Positions 13,327 through 22,094 of a DNA stretch of 42,561 nt are shown one piece after another; the stretch's first letter is position 1; every line of letters starts with the position of its first letter. This stretch comes from Corynebacterium sp. zg-331 (GTDB taxonomy: Bacteria; Actinomycetota; Actinomycetes; Mycobacteriales; Mycobacteriaceae), in assembly GCF_014267345.1 (NCBI RefSeq), contig NZ_JACMYD010000011.1:1-42561 (forward strand), written 5' to 3'. A model generated the notes under the pieces. The model was not told the origin of the DNA. It saw only the letters and a list, made by a program, of their open reading frames with translations, and made no database searches. A program made the position numbers and the translations under genes.

Positions 13327-15699
13327 ATGTCCCGCTTTCTTTACCGGCTCGGCCACCTGGCCTACCGGAGAAAATGCCCCTTCCTCGCCTTCTGGCTCGT
13401 ACTCCTGGTGACCCTAGGCGGGCTCGCCGGGGCGTTCGCCAAGTCTCCCGCGAGTTCCTTTTCCATCCCCGGCCTCCAGGCCATGGAAACACAGGAGCGC
13501 ATGCAGGAGCTCTTCCCCGAATCCGGCGACGCCCTGAGCACCCCCAGCGGCACCGTGGTGCTCCACACCACCAACGGCGCCGCCCTCAACGATCCCGCCA
13601 TCGCCGCAGAGATCGATGCCCTCTTTACCGACCTCAAGGACACCGGCGCGCTCACCGACACCGATTCCCTGGTCAATCCCGCGCTGGCCGCCCAGGGGCT
13701 TAACGCGCAGATGACGCCCCAGCTGGAGGCCCAGGGCCTGCCCAAGGAGCAGATCGTGGAGAACATCGCCGCGCTTAGCCCCTTGAGCGAGGACGCAACC
13801 ACCGGCACCGCGAACATCACCTTCGACGCCCCCACCACGCAGGACATCGATTCCGCCGACCTCGATGCCGTCACAGCAGCACTGGATAATGCCAACAGTG
13901 AAAATCTAGAGGTCACCTACAGCGGCACCGCGTTTACCGGCGCCGGCGAGATGGATATGACCTCCGAGCTCATCGGCCTGGCCGTGGCCGCCGTGGTACT
14001 GCTGATCACCTTCGGTTCCGTGATCGCCGCCGGCATGCCCATCTTCTCCGCCGTCATCGGCGTGGCCATCGGCATCATGGGAGTGCAGTTGGCCACCGTC
14101 ATCAGCAACGACATCAACGACATGACCCCCACCCTGGCCTCCATGATCGGCCTGGCCGTGGGCATCGACTATGCCCTGTTCATCGCCTCGCGCTTCCGCA
14201 ACGAGATGATCGCGCTGATCAGGCGCAAGAACGATGGCAATGGCGACCTCGGCCCCGCGGAGCTCGCCCGCCACATCCGCGATCTTTCAACCGCCGAGCG
14301 AGCCCACGCCATGGGTATGGCCACCGGCACGGCCGGTTCCTCCGTGGTATTCGCGGGTCTGACCGTGCTCATCGCCCTGGCAGCGCTGTCCATCATCAAC
14401 ATTCCCTTCCTGACCTGGATGGCCCTTGCCGCCGCCCTAACCGTGGCCATCGCCGTGATGATCTCCCTGTCCTTCCTGCCCGCCCTGCTCAGTCTGCTGG
14501 GCACCCGCGTCTTTGGCGGACGCATCCCCGGCCCCTCGGTACCGGATCCGGATAACGTCAAGCCCACCGCGGGTCGGCGCTGGGCGCAGCGCATCGGCCA
14601 GCGCCCCTGGCTGTCCCTCATCAGCGGCGTGCTGCTGCTGGGGCTCCTCGCCCTGCCCATGCTGAACATGCGCCTGGCCATGCCCACCGACGGCTCCACC
14701 GCGCCCGGAACCCCGCAGCGCGAGGCCTACGAAACCATGTCCGAGGCCTTCGGGCCCGGGCGCAACGCCCCCATGATCGCCCTGGTGGAGGCCGGCGACC
14801 TGCCCGAGCAGGATCGCACGCCCGCCTTTGCCCAGGCCGTGGAGCTCTTCAGTGCCACCGAGGGCGTGGTCAACGCCCAGATCGCCGGGATGAGCGAGGA
14901 GGGCACCACCGCCCAGATCCTTATCACCCCCGCCGGAGGCACCACGGACGAATCCACCTCCGAAACCCTCGCGCAACTGCGCGAAGCGGAACCGGGGTTC
15001 CGGGCGGACACCGGGGCACGCTACGGCCTCACAGGTTCCACCCCCATCTTCGACGACATGTCCGACCGCCTCTCCGACGTTCTGCTGCCCTACATCGCCA
15101 TCGTGCTCACCCTGGCGTTCCTGGTGCTCATGATTGTGTTCCGCTCCGTGTGGGTACCGCTGATCGCCGCCCTGGGCTTCGGGCTGTCGGTGGCCGCCAC
15201 CTTCGGCGTCACCGTCGCCCTCTTCCAGGAGGGCTGGCTGGGCCTGGTCGACGACCCGCAGCCGCTGCTGAGCTTCCTGCCCATCATGCTCATCGGCCTG
15301 GTCTTTGGCCTGGCGATGGACTACCAGGTATTCCTCGTCACCAGGATGCGCGAGGACTACCACCACGGGATGAGCGCCGCCGAGGCCACCGAGAGCGGCT
15401 TTCGCCACGGCGCCCGCGTGGTCACCGCGGCCGCACTCATCATGATGAGCGTATTCGCCGCCTTCATCCTGCAGGACGCCGCCTTCATCAAGACGATGGG
15501 CTTCGCCCTTGCCACGGCCGTATTCTTCGACGCCTTCGTGGTGCGCATGACGATCATTCCGGCCACCATGTACCTGCTGGGCGACCGCGCATGGCACATC
15601 CCCGGCTGGCTCGACCGCATCCTGCCTAATGTGGACGTGGAGGGTGCCGCCCTGAGCACCCTGCGCGAGCAATCGGCATCCTCAACCACCGACGAGTAG
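13327..15699 (+). CDS. MMPL-family (RND) transporter
   Basis: 790 residues, the size of corynebacterial/mycobacterial MmpL-type exporters, which move lipids or glycolipids toward the outer envelope using proton motive force. Topology is duplicated: helix 1 (FLAFWLVLLVTLGGLAGAFA), a large periplasmic loop, five helices, then a second loop and five or six helices. The paired proton-relay motifs are visible: GLAVGIDYALFIASRFRNE (about residue 280) and GLAMDYQVFLVTRMRED (about residue 665). Start chosen at ATG 13327 (MSRFLYRLGHLAYRRK); the upstream in-frame extension looks unnatural. The Shine-Dalgarno is weak (AGAAAG). A TetR gene follows 12 bases downstream. Lipid substrate not deducible. Confidence 0.93.
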   Translation: MSRFLYRLGHLAYRRKCPFLAFWLVLLVTLGGLAGAFAKSPASSFSIPGLQAMETQERMQELFPESGDALSTPSGTVVLHTTNGAALNDPAIAAEIDALFTDLKDTGALTDTDSLVNPALAAQGLNAQMTPQLEAQGLPKEQIVENIAALSPLSEDATTGTANITFDAPTTQDIDSADLDAVTAALDNANSENLEVTYSGTAFTGAGEMDMTSELIGLAVAAVVLLITFGSVIAAGMPIFSAVIGVAIGIMGVQLATVISNDINDMTPTLASMIGLAVGIDYALFIASRFRNEMIALIRRKNDGNGDLGPAELARHIRDLSTAERAHAMGMATGTAGSSVVFAGLTVLIALAALSIINIPFLTWMALAAALTVAIAVMISLSFLPALLSLLGTRVFGGRIPGPSVPDPDNVKPTAGRRWAQRIGQRPWLSLISGVLLLGLLALPMLNMRLAMPTDGSTAPGTPQREAYETMSEAFGPGRNAPMIALVEAGDLPEQDRTPAFAQAVELFSATEGVVNAQIAGMSEEGTTAQILITPAGGTTDESTSETLAQLREAEPGFRADTGARYGLTGSTPIFDDMSDRLSDVLLPYIAIVLTLAFLVLMIVFRSVWVPLIAALGFGLSVAATFGVTVALFQEGWLGLVDDPQPLLSFLPIMLIGLVFGLAMDYQVFLVTRMREDYHHGMSAAEATESGFRHGARVVTAAALIMMSVFAAFILQDAAFIKTMGFALATAVFFDAFVVRMTIIPATMYLLGDRAWHIPGWLDRILPNVDVEGAALSTLREQSASSTTDE

Positions 15700-15711
15700 T
15701 AAGGCACCACC

Positions 15712-16296
15712 ATGACCAGCCTGCGGGAAACAAAGAAGGCCGCCACCCGCGCGGCCCTGGCGGAATCCGCCGCGCAGATCGCCTTAACCAAGGGCGCGGA
15801 GGGACTCACCGTGGCCGCCATCGCGGACGCCGCCGGGGTCTCCCCCCGCACCTTCCACAACTATTTTTCCTCCCGCGAGGAGGCCCTCTTCCATGCCATC
15901 GCGCGCCGGGTGGAGGGCTTCATCGAGGAGATGGATGGCCTGCCCGAGGGATTGTCCTTTCTCAACGCGATGGAGGAGGTGGCGGTGCGTGGCCTCCACC
16001 GGGATTCCTCCGACTTCGCTTCCCTGTCCGCGCTCACTCGCCTCGGCGAGGTGGGCGAGACCCTGGGCAGGGGGGACATCAAGGCGTCCCTGGACCGGGA
16101 GTTTGCGGGACTCATTCGGTGCATACGATCCCGCTTCCCGACATTAGGCGAGATGGAGGCCACCATCGCCCTGGGGGCGGCCGGGCACGCCATCTCCACC
16201 GCCCTTGCCGACTTCCATCGGCAATCAAAGCACGACCCCGCCGCGGGCGAGCGGCTCATCCGCCAGGCCTTTAGCATCCTGCGCAACCTGGCCTAG
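15712..16296 (+). CDS. TetR-family regulator
   Basis: 194 residues. HTH: ETKKAATRAALAESAAQIAL, then LTVAAIADAAGVSPRTFHNYFSSREEALFHAI. The SPRTFHNYF recognition helix resembles the group of TetR proteins found beside MMPL and MFS exporters in actinobacteria. The C-terminal domain is helical and unassigned. It begins 12 bases after the MMPL stop, so the pair is probably an operon, and it likely acts on the inverted repeats at 13243-13295. Confidence 0.9.
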   Translation: MTSLRETKKAATRAALAESAAQIALTKGAEGLTVAAIADAAGVSPRTFHNYFSSREEALFHAIARRVEGFIEEMDGLPEGLSFLNAMEEVAVRGLHRDSSDFASLSALTRLGEVGETLGRGDIKASLDREFAGLIRCIRSRFPTLGEMEATIALGAAGHAISTALADFHRQSKHDPAAGERLIRQAFSILRNLA

Positions 16297-16323
16297 CCAC
16301 CGCCGCCACGTATCATCGCGGGC

Positions 16324-17361
16324 ATGAGCAATCTCATCGCCCGCGCCCAGGGACGCGCCGCGCTCAGCAAGATCCGCGGCCCCCTCGAATTCACCGGCCC
16401 CTCGGCCACGGACGACACCCCCGGCGCCGCGGTCTCCGTGGTGGCAGGCCGGGAGAGCATGACCGGCACCCGCGTGGCCGAGATCCACGGCGACACCTGG
16501 CGCTGGCTCACCGCCTCGCGCGGCGGCAGCGAACCCGCACGCCAGGAGCTACTCGACCAGGCGGGCCTGCTCTTCGACGCCGCCCCGGCTGTCCTCGCCC
16601 CGCGCCGCGACGGCTCTCAGATGGTGGTGGCCCTCCACCTCGACACCGCCGAGATCCCCCTACGCCCCGCCCTGATCGAGGCCCTGAGCGAACAGCCGCG
16701 CCGGGGACACGAGGAAATACGAGGCTTCGCGCTGCTGCGCGGCCTGCCGCTGGTGGAAGACGAGGCCACCCTGACCCTGGCCGGGCAGCCCATCTTCTTT
16801 GACGGCGACACCGCCCTCCAGGTGCCCGCACCCGATTCCCCCACCCCGGCCCAGGTCTACTCGGACGCCGCCTATCTCTCCATCGAGCACCAATTCTTCT
16901 TCCACGCCCACCACCCCGCCCACCAGGTGCGCCTCGACCTCGCCTCCGGCACCGCCGAGGGGATGCGGGCCCACGTGCTGGGGGTTTTCCATCACGACGC
17001 CTTCACCTGGGGCTGGGCCGATCCCCGACTCGCCACCGCCGCCCGGGCCCCCAGCCGCGCACTGCTCGCCTTCGGACAGCGCCATGGCGTCCTCCCCTTG
17101 GTACGCCCCCGCATTCCCCTGGCGCAGGCCACCCGCTGGGACATCGCGGTGATCGCCAAACCGATCCTGGGGGCGTGGACGCACGCGGTGGCGGGACTGG
17201 CCCCCGGCATCACCGCCCTGGTGTTGCTCGATGCACCGCATCTTCGCCTGCCGGCGCTGCGGCAGGAGGTGGCCCGAGACGTCACCGCGCAACCGCTACC
17301 CGATTTCGCCGATGTGCAACGCGCCCTGCGCGCTTATGCCACCGCTCGGGGCGAGGCCTAG
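16324..17361 (+). CDS. Uncharacterised protein (possibly DUF6882-like)
   Basis: 345 residues, soluble, no signal peptide. I do not firmly recognise it. Visible blocks are GDTWRWLTASRGG near residue 60 and FHHDAFTWGWADPRLA near residue 220. Such Trp-Gly-Trp segments recall DUF6882-type proteins, and the two Trp segments may mark an internal duplication. There are several His-rich stretches (IEHQFFFHAHHPAHQ). The ATG has no Shine-Dalgarno, but TATCAT stands 7 bases upstream, so the mRNA is probably leaderless with its own promoter. The last 4 bases overlap the 3' end of the convergent enoyl-CoA hydratase-family gene. Confidence 0.75.
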   Translation: MSNLIARAQGRAALSKIRGPLEFTGPSATDDTPGAAVSVVAGRESMTGTRVAEIHGDTWRWLTASRGGSEPARQELLDQAGLLFDAAPAVLAPRRDGSQMVVALHLDTAEIPLRPALIEALSEQPRRGHEEIRGFALLRGLPLVEDEATLTLAGQPIFFDGDTALQVPAPDSPTPAQVYSDAAYLSIEHQFFFHAHHPAHQVRLDLASGTAEGMRAHVLGVFHHDAFTWGWADPRLATAARAPSRALLAFGQRHGVLPLVRPRIPLAQATRWDIAVIAKPILGAWTHAVAGLAPGITALVLLDAPHLRLPALRQEVARDVTAQPLPDFADVQRALRAYATARGEA

Positions 17362-18395
17362 GCGCGCGAAGAGGGCCCGAGCAGGCGGGTGTAGGCGGCC
17401 TCATCCACCTCCGCGCAACTCGCGGGCTCAAAGGCGGCGCGGTGATCCTTGTCCACCAGGATCGCGCGCACGCCCTCGGCAAAGTTAGCCTCGCGGCGCA
17501 GCACCGCGGCCAGGCGGGCTTCGTTATCAATCGCCTCCTCCACACCCACCGCGCTATTGGCGGCAAAGAGCGCCGCGGCGGCCACCACGGAGGCCGGGTT
17601 GGCCTCCCTCAGCGCGTCCTCCACCACCGCCCACAGCTCGGGGTGCTCGCGCGCAGCGGCCTCGATCTCCCTCCAGGAGCCGTGCCCAAATGCCTCCTCG
17701 ATTCCGGGGCGCAGGGCCAGCAGGCGATTGCTCCCCTCGGGCCGATCCTGCCGCCCCGCCAGGGCCTCGTCCACGCCGCGCTCCACGATCGCCCGGCGCA
17801 CCCGCCCCAGCTCCGCCGAGGGCACGTAGTGGGTGGCCAGGCCCGTCCAGAGCATTTCGGTGGGATTGAGCCGCCAGGCGGTAATCCCCAGGAAGGCACC
17901 CAGCGCCGGGGTGCTACCGGGGAGATGCTGCAGAACCCAGCTGATGCCAACGTCCGTGATGTATCCGATCGCCATCTCCGGCATGGAGGCAAAGGCCCGC
18001 TCCGTGACCACCCGGTGCGAGCCGTGGGCGCTGACCCCCAGCCCTCCGCCCATCACCACGCCGTCGATCAAGGCCACGTAGGGCTTGGGGTAGGCCGCCA
18101 GGGCCTTGTTCATGGCGTATTCCTCGGCAAAGAAGTCGTCGATGTGGGCCTCGTTGCCCGCCAGGATCTGCTCGCGGGCATAGCGTACGTCGCCGCCCGC
18201 GCAGAAGCCCCTGGGGGTGACGGACTCGATGAGCACCTGGGTGATCGCGGGATCGTCGCGCCACCGTTCCAGGGCACGGGCAAGGGCGCCGACCATCTCC
18301 GGGTTGAGGCTGTTGAGGGCCTTGGGGCGATTGAGCTGAATGATTCCGGTAGTCTGATCCACAAGCGTGAGAACGGGAGGCATCGCATCAGTCAT
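17358..18395 (-). CDS. Enoyl-CoA hydratase/isomerase family, 3-hydroxyisobutyryl-CoA hydrolase-like
   Basis: 345 residues, longer than simple enoyl-CoA hydratases (about 260) and matching the 3-hydroxyisobutyryl-CoA hydrolase subgroup. The crotonase core is present: IIQLNRPKALNSLN, the oxyanion-hole block GFCAGGDVRYA, GVVMGGGLGVSAHGSHRVVTERAFASMPEMAIGYITDVG. Near the C-terminus FAEGVRAILVDKDHRAAFEP is characteristic of the hydrolase subgroup, which acts in valine breakdown. Some actinobacterial members may act on other acyl-CoAs. Start ATG 18395 is the best; an internal ATG four codons later is possible. Stands alone, convergent with the upstream unknown gene and divergent from the HAD gene. 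Confidence 0.85.
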   Translation of the reverse strand: MTDAMPPVLTLVDQTTGIIQLNRPKALNSLNPEMVGALARALERWRDDPAITQVLIESVTPRGFCAGGDVRYAREQILAGNEAHIDDFFAEEYAMNKALAAYPKPYVALIDGVVMGGGLGVSAHGSHRVVTERAFASMPEMAIGYITDVGISWVLQHLPGSTPALGAFLGITAWRLNPTEMLWTGLATHYVPSAELGRVRRAIVERGVDEALAGRQDRPEGSNRLLALRPGIEEAFGHGSWREIEAAAREHPELWAVVEDALREANPASVVAAAALFAANSAVGVEEAIDNEARLAAVLRREANFAEGVRAILVDKDHRAAFEPASCAEVDEAAYTRLLGPSSRA

Positions 18396-18444
18396 GTTTC
18401 CCAGTGTTGCACATCACCTTGGGAAAGGACACGGGAAACAACCA

Positions 18445-19230
18445 ATGGAACACCGGCTGGTGGCGGCGGACATGGACGGCACCTTCCTCGACGGGAATGG
18501 AAATATCCCCGAGGCCTTCTGGGATCTCTACCCCCGGCTGGTGCAGGCCGGGATCGTTTTCGTCCCCGCCTCCGGCCGCCAGCTGGCCACCCTCCAGGCT
18601 CTCTTCGGTTCCCTGGGCACGGAGCTCAACCTCATCGCGGAAAACGGCACCGTCGTTTACGCCGGGGGCGAGGTGGTCTCCACCACCCCCATGCGGGCGC
18701 AGTCCGCCCACGCGCTCATCGACGCCGCCACCACCGCCCCCACCCGCATGGAGATGGTGGTGTGCACGCCCACGATGGCCTACGTGGATCGCCCGGACAT
18801 CCTCGACGAGGTGGCCACATACTACCACCGGGTGCGCCCCGTGGCCGACCTGCACGAGGCCGTGGACGACACCGTCATCAAGATCGCCCTCTACTCCGAG
18901 GCGGACGCGGAGACCCACGCTCTGCCCCTGCTGAGGGCCGCCGCGCCGGAGGAAAGCCCAGTACTATCCGGCAAGCACTGGGTGGACGTGATGAGCCCGA
19001 AGGCCACCAAAGGACGGGCGCTGCGCCAGCTCGCCGCCGCCCTCGACATCCCCATGCGCAACACCCTGGCCTTTGGCGACTACCTCAACGACCTCGACAT
19101 GCTGCGCGCCGCGGGCACCTCCTACGCCATGGACAACGCCCACCCCCTGATTAAGGAGGCGGCCGATCGCCTCGCCCCGCCCCACACGGAGGCCGGGGTA
19201 CTGCGGGTGTTGGAGGAGCTGATCGGTTAG
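18445..19230 (+). CDS. HAD-superfamily Cof-type phosphatase
   Basis: 261 residues. HAD motif I is AADMDGTFLD (nucleophile Asp about residue 9), motif II PASGRQ, motif III Lys in the DTVIKIALYSE/KATKGRALRQL region, and motif IV FGDYLNDLDML. The IIB cap between residues about 85 and 190 fits Cof/YbjI-like sugar-phosphate or nucleotide phosphatases. ATG 18445 is chosen because it starts right before the first strand. It ends overlapping the EIIA gene by 4 bases (convergent). Closeness to PTS genes suggests a sugar-phosphate substrate, but that is inference. Confidence 0.88.
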   Translation: MEHRLVAADMDGTFLDGNGNIPEAFWDLYPRLVQAGIVFVPASGRQLATLQALFGSLGTELNLIAENGTVVYAGGEVVSTTPMRAQSAHALIDAATTAPTRMEMVVCTPTMAYVDRPDILDEVATYYHRVRPVADLHEAVDDTVIKIALYSEADAETHALPLLRAAAPEESPVLSGKHWVDVMSPKATKGRALRQLAAALDIPMRNTLAFGDYLNDLDMLRAAGTSYAMDNAHPLIKEAADRLAPPHTEAGVLRVLEELIG

Positions 19231-19670
19231 TTCACCCGGTACAGCGTTGCCGCCCGCTCCACGTCACCGGCGGCCACCACCTCACCAAGTTCCCCGGCCA
19301 TGACCACCACCGGGCAGGCGAGGCTGTAGTCCGCGGCGGCGATGGCGGGGGCATCGATCGTCACCACCGGCTCCCCGGCCCGCACCCGATCCCCCTTGGC
19401 CTTGTGCACCGCAAAGCCCGTGCCACCTAGTTCCACGGTGTCGATGCCCACGTGCACCAGGATTCCAATCCCGGCCTCGTCCATCACGATGAAGGCGTGC
19501 GGGAGTACCTGCTTGAGGGTGCCGTCCAGCGGGGCCACGACCTCGATCGCCCCCTCGGCGGGCGGCACCACGGCCACCCCCTCGCCCACCATGCCGGAGG
19601 CAAAGACCTCGTCGGGAACCTCGGCCAGATCGACGACGGTTCCCGCCAAGGGGGCGATGACCTCGCTCAC
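19227..19670 (-). CDS. PTS glucose-type EIIA component
   Basis: 147 residues, a complete single-domain EIIA of the glucose/N-acetylglucosamine type. It accepts phosphate from HPr and passes it to EIIB. Conserved His residues are visible at about 58 (LPHAF) and 73 (LVHVGIDTVEL); the second is the phosphorylation site. The start has the usual APLAGTVVDLAEVPDEVFASGMVGEGVAV layout. Start overlaps the EIIB stop (ATGA), so both are translated together. In most corynebacterial PtsG proteins this domain is fused to EIIBC. Confidence 0.93.
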   Translation of the reverse strand: MSEVIAPLAGTVVDLAEVPDEVFASGMVGEGVAVVPPAEGAIEVVAPLDGTLKQVLPHAFIVMDEAGIGILVHVGIDTVELGGTGFAVHKAKGDRVRAGEPVVTIDAPAIAAADYSLACPVVVMAGELGEVVAAGDVERAATLYRVN

Positions 19671-19903
19671 AGCAGATCCTCGATGTCCTCGGCAATCATC
19701 TCCGCCTGCGGACCCACCACCACCTGCACCACGGAACCGGCAAAGACCACCCCGATGGCGCCGGCGGCGCGCAGGGCGGCCTCGTCCACGACGGAGGCCT
19801 CGGAGACCACCGTGCGCAGGCGCGTGATGCAGCCCTCGATTTCTTCGATATTATCCGCCCCGCCCAGGCCCGCGATGATGCCCTCGGTGCTGATCTGTCC
19901 CAT
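19667..19903 (-). CDS. PTS glucose-type EIIB component
   Basis: 78 residues, a stand-alone EIIB domain. The phosphorylated Cys is at about residue 25 in NIEEIEGCITRLRTVV, the standard signature. Start ATG 19903 is set by AGGAGGAA a few bases upstream; a longer in-frame extension upstream reads through the promoter region and is unlikely. It transfers phosphate from EIIA to the sugar carried by EIIC, which is encoded divergently 90 bases away. Confidence 0.92.
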   Translation of the reverse strand: MGQISTEGIIAGLGGADNIEEIEGCITRLRTVVSEASVVDEAALRAAGAIGVVFAGSVVQVVVGPQAEMIAEDIEDLL

Positions 19904-19993
19904 AAAAAGTTCCTCCTGCGTACGGCGCTGTGCGGCAGGTACCAGCATATACACTGAGCATGTCTCATTCCCCCAGCTCCCCAAGGAGTGCGC
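19904..19993. promoter_or_regulatory. Divergent promoter region of the split PTS
   Basis: Ninety bases separate EIIB (minus) from EIIC (plus). A TATACA (-10 like) lies around 19947-19955, facing EIIC. Both genes have strong ribosome binding sites (AAGGAG for EIIC, AGGAGGAA for EIIB). I saw no obvious palindromic operator. Confidence 0.4.
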
Positions 19994-21226
19994 GTGTCCA
20001 CGAAGAAAAAGGGCAAGAGCATGCAGGTGCTACAGCGCCTGGGCCGCTCCCTCATGCTGCCCATCGCCACCCTGCCGGTCGCCGCGCTGATGGCGCGCGC
20101 GGGCCAACCGGATCTGCTCGGCCGCTGGCCCGAGGTCACGGTGCTCAACTGGCTGGCCCACCTGCTCGGCGGGGCGGGCAACGCGATCATGAGCAACCTG
20201 CCGATCTTGTTCGCGGTGGGCATCGCCGTCGGTTTCGCCAAGAAGGCCGACGGCTCCACCGCCCTGGCCGCCGTGGTGGGCTACCTCATGCTCACTGGCA
20301 CCTTCGAGGCGATGTCGCCGCTGGTGCTCGGCGGCGCGACAGATGCCGACGGCGAACAGGCCGTGGTGAATTACCACGTCTTTGGCGGCGTGGTCATCGG
20401 GCTGATCGCCGCCGTGGAGTGGCAGCGCTTCCACCGCACCCGCCTGCCCGACTGGCTGGGCTTTTTCAGCGGGCGGCGCCTGGTGCCCATGATCGTGGGC
20501 CTCAGCGCGGTGGTCGTGGCGATCCCCATGCTGTTGGTCTACCCCGCCTTCGACGCCGCGCTGACCTGGGCCGGCGAGGCCGCCCACAGCAACGACGTCC
20601 TGGGCGGCTTCCTTTACGGGCTGGCCAATCGCTCGCTCATCCCCCTGGGCCTGCACCACCTGCTCAACTTCGTGCCGTGGTTCGTCCTGGGATCCTACCC
20701 CAACTCCTCCGGCGACCTCGTGCACGGCGACATCGCCCGCTTCCTCGCCGGGGACCCCACGGCAGGCAGCTTCATGACCGGCTTCTTCCCCATCATGATG
20801 TTCGCCCTGCCCGCCGCCTGCCTGGCCTTCTACCACACCGCCCGGCCCGCCCAGAAGAAGATGGTGGGCGGGGCCATGATCTCGCTGGCGCTCACCGCCT
20901 TGCTCACCGGGATCACGGAACCCATCGAGTTTTCCTTCATGTTTGCGGCCATGCCGCTCTACGCCCTGCACGCGGTGCTCACCGGCACCTGCCTGGCGCT
21001 GATGAACTTCCTGGGGGCCAAGATGGGCTTTGGGTTCTCCGCCGGGGCCACCGACTTGCTCCTCAACTGGGGCATCGGCACCCGGCCCTGGCTGATCCTG
21101 GTGGTGGGCCTGGGCTACGGGGTGCTGTACTACGTGCTCTTTAGGGTTCTCATCACCAGATTCGACCTCATGACGCCGGGGCGTAACCCGGAGGAGGATC
21201 CGACGCCGGAGGCTACTTCTTCTTAG
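19994..21226 (+). CDS. PTS EIIC permease, glucose/N-acetylglucosamine type
   Basis: 410 residues, about ten hydrophobic segments. The N-terminus LQRLGRSLMLPIATLPVAALM and the conserved LPILFAVGIAVGFAKKADGSTALAAVVGYL are typical, as is the substrate-loop block LTGITEPIEFSFMFAAMPLYALHAVLTG. It binds and transports the hexose that EIIB phosphorylates. The GTG at 19994 is preferred to the one at 19988 because the latter overlaps AAGGAG. Sugar specificity (GlcNAc or glucose) is not certain; the short length and lack of EIIB/EIIA fusion resemble NagE/MalX-type splits. Last 14 bases overlap the ppk2 3' end. Confidence 0.92.
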   Translation: MSTKKKGKSMQVLQRLGRSLMLPIATLPVAALMARAGQPDLLGRWPEVTVLNWLAHLLGGAGNAIMSNLPILFAVGIAVGFAKKADGSTALAAVVGYLMLTGTFEAMSPLVLGGATDADGEQAVVNYHVFGGVVIGLIAAVEWQRFHRTRLPDWLGFFSGRRLVPMIVGLSAVVVAIPMLLVYPAFDAALTWAGEAAHSNDVLGGFLYGLANRSLIPLGLHHLLNFVPWFVLGSYPNSSGDLVHGDIARFLAGDPTAGSFMTGFFPIMMFALPAACLAFYHTARPAQKKMVGGAMISLALTALLTGITEPIEFSFMFAAMPLYALHAVLTGTCLALMNFLGAKMGFGFSAGATDLLLNWGIGTRPWLILVVGLGYGVLYYVLFRVLITRFDLMTPGRNPEEDPTPEATSS

Positions 21227-22073
21227 CCTTCTTCTTGGGCTTCTTACCCGACTCCAGCCGGGCGGCCACGTCCGGCACGTAGCGGAAGTCCTCGCGCGGG
21301 GGCCGCTGATAGTCGTGGTCACCGGCCGGGCGATCCGGGATATCCGGCAGGGTACGCTCGATCTTCTCGTAGGGAACCGTGGACAAAAGGTGCGAGATCA
21401 CGTTGATCCGCGAGCGCTTCTTGTCCTCCGATTCCACCGTGTACCAGGGGGCGGCGGGGATGTCGGTGTGCACGAACATCTCGTCCTTGGCCCGGGAGTA
21501 TTCCTCCCAGCGGGTGAGGGACTGAAGATCCATCGGAGAGAGCTTCCACCGGCGCAGCGGGTCGTTGCGCCGAGAACGGAAGCGGGCAATCTGCTCCTCG
21601 TCGGAGACGGAGAACCAATACTTGCGCAGCATGATGCCGTCCTCCACCAGCAGCCGCTCGAAGATGGGGGCCTGGTGCAGGAAGCGGCGGTACTCCTGGG
21701 AGGTGCAAAAGCCCATCACGCGCTCCACCCCGGCGCGGTTGTACCAGGAACGATCGAAGATCACGATCTCCCCCGCGGTGGGCAGCTTTTCCACGTAGCG
21801 CTGGAAGTACCACTGGCCCTGCTCCCGGGAGTTCGGGGCGGGCAGGGCCTCGATCCGGCAGGTGCGCGGGTTGAGATACTGGGTGATGCGCTTGATCGCG
21901 GAGCCCTTGCCGGCGGCGTCGCGCCCCTCCATCACGATCACCAGCCGGGCACCGGTTTCCACCACCCACTGCTGCATGTCCACCAGCTCCGCTTGAAGGC
22001 GCTTGAGCTCCCTTTCGTAGGCCTTCTTGTTCAGCTCGGGCGGATTGGTGCTGTGCGGTTGCTCATGGCTCAT
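21213..22073 (-). CDS. ppk2: Polyphosphate kinase 2
   Basis: 286 residues. Walker A-like EGRDAAGKGSAIKRITQYLNPR, then WYFQRYVEKLPTAGEIVIFDRSWYNRAGVERVMGF (Walker B with the catalytic Asp/Arg block), lid module FRSRRNDPLRRWKLSPMD. This is PPK2 of the one-domain class, which transfers phosphate between polyphosphate and nucleoside diphosphates. The tail is strongly basic (KKPKKKAKKK), which may bind polyphosphate. Start ATG 22073 is chosen; an upstream TTG at 22079 adds two residues. No clear ribosome binding site. Convergent with EIIC. Confidence 0.93.
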   Translation of the reverse strand: MSHEQPHSTNPPELNKKAYERELKRLQAELVDMQQWVVETGARLVIVMEGRDAAGKGSAIKRITQYLNPRTCRIEALPAPNSREQGQWYFQRYVEKLPTAGEIVIFDRSWYNRAGVERVMGFCTSQEYRRFLHQAPIFERLLVEDGIMLRKYWFSVSDEEQIARFRSRRNDPLRRWKLSPMDLQSLTRWEEYSRAKDEMFVHTDIPAAPWYTVESEDKKRSRINVISHLLSTVPYEKIERTLPDIPDRPAGDHDYQRPPREDFRYVPDVAARLESGKKPKKKAKKK

Positions 22074-22094
22074 GAGCAACCATTCTATCTGGGG

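Noticed and set aside
17175..19154. 659-codon open frame on the plus strand
   Set aside because: Overlaps the crotonase-family and HAD genes; low-complexity Arg/Pro-rich composition with no motif.
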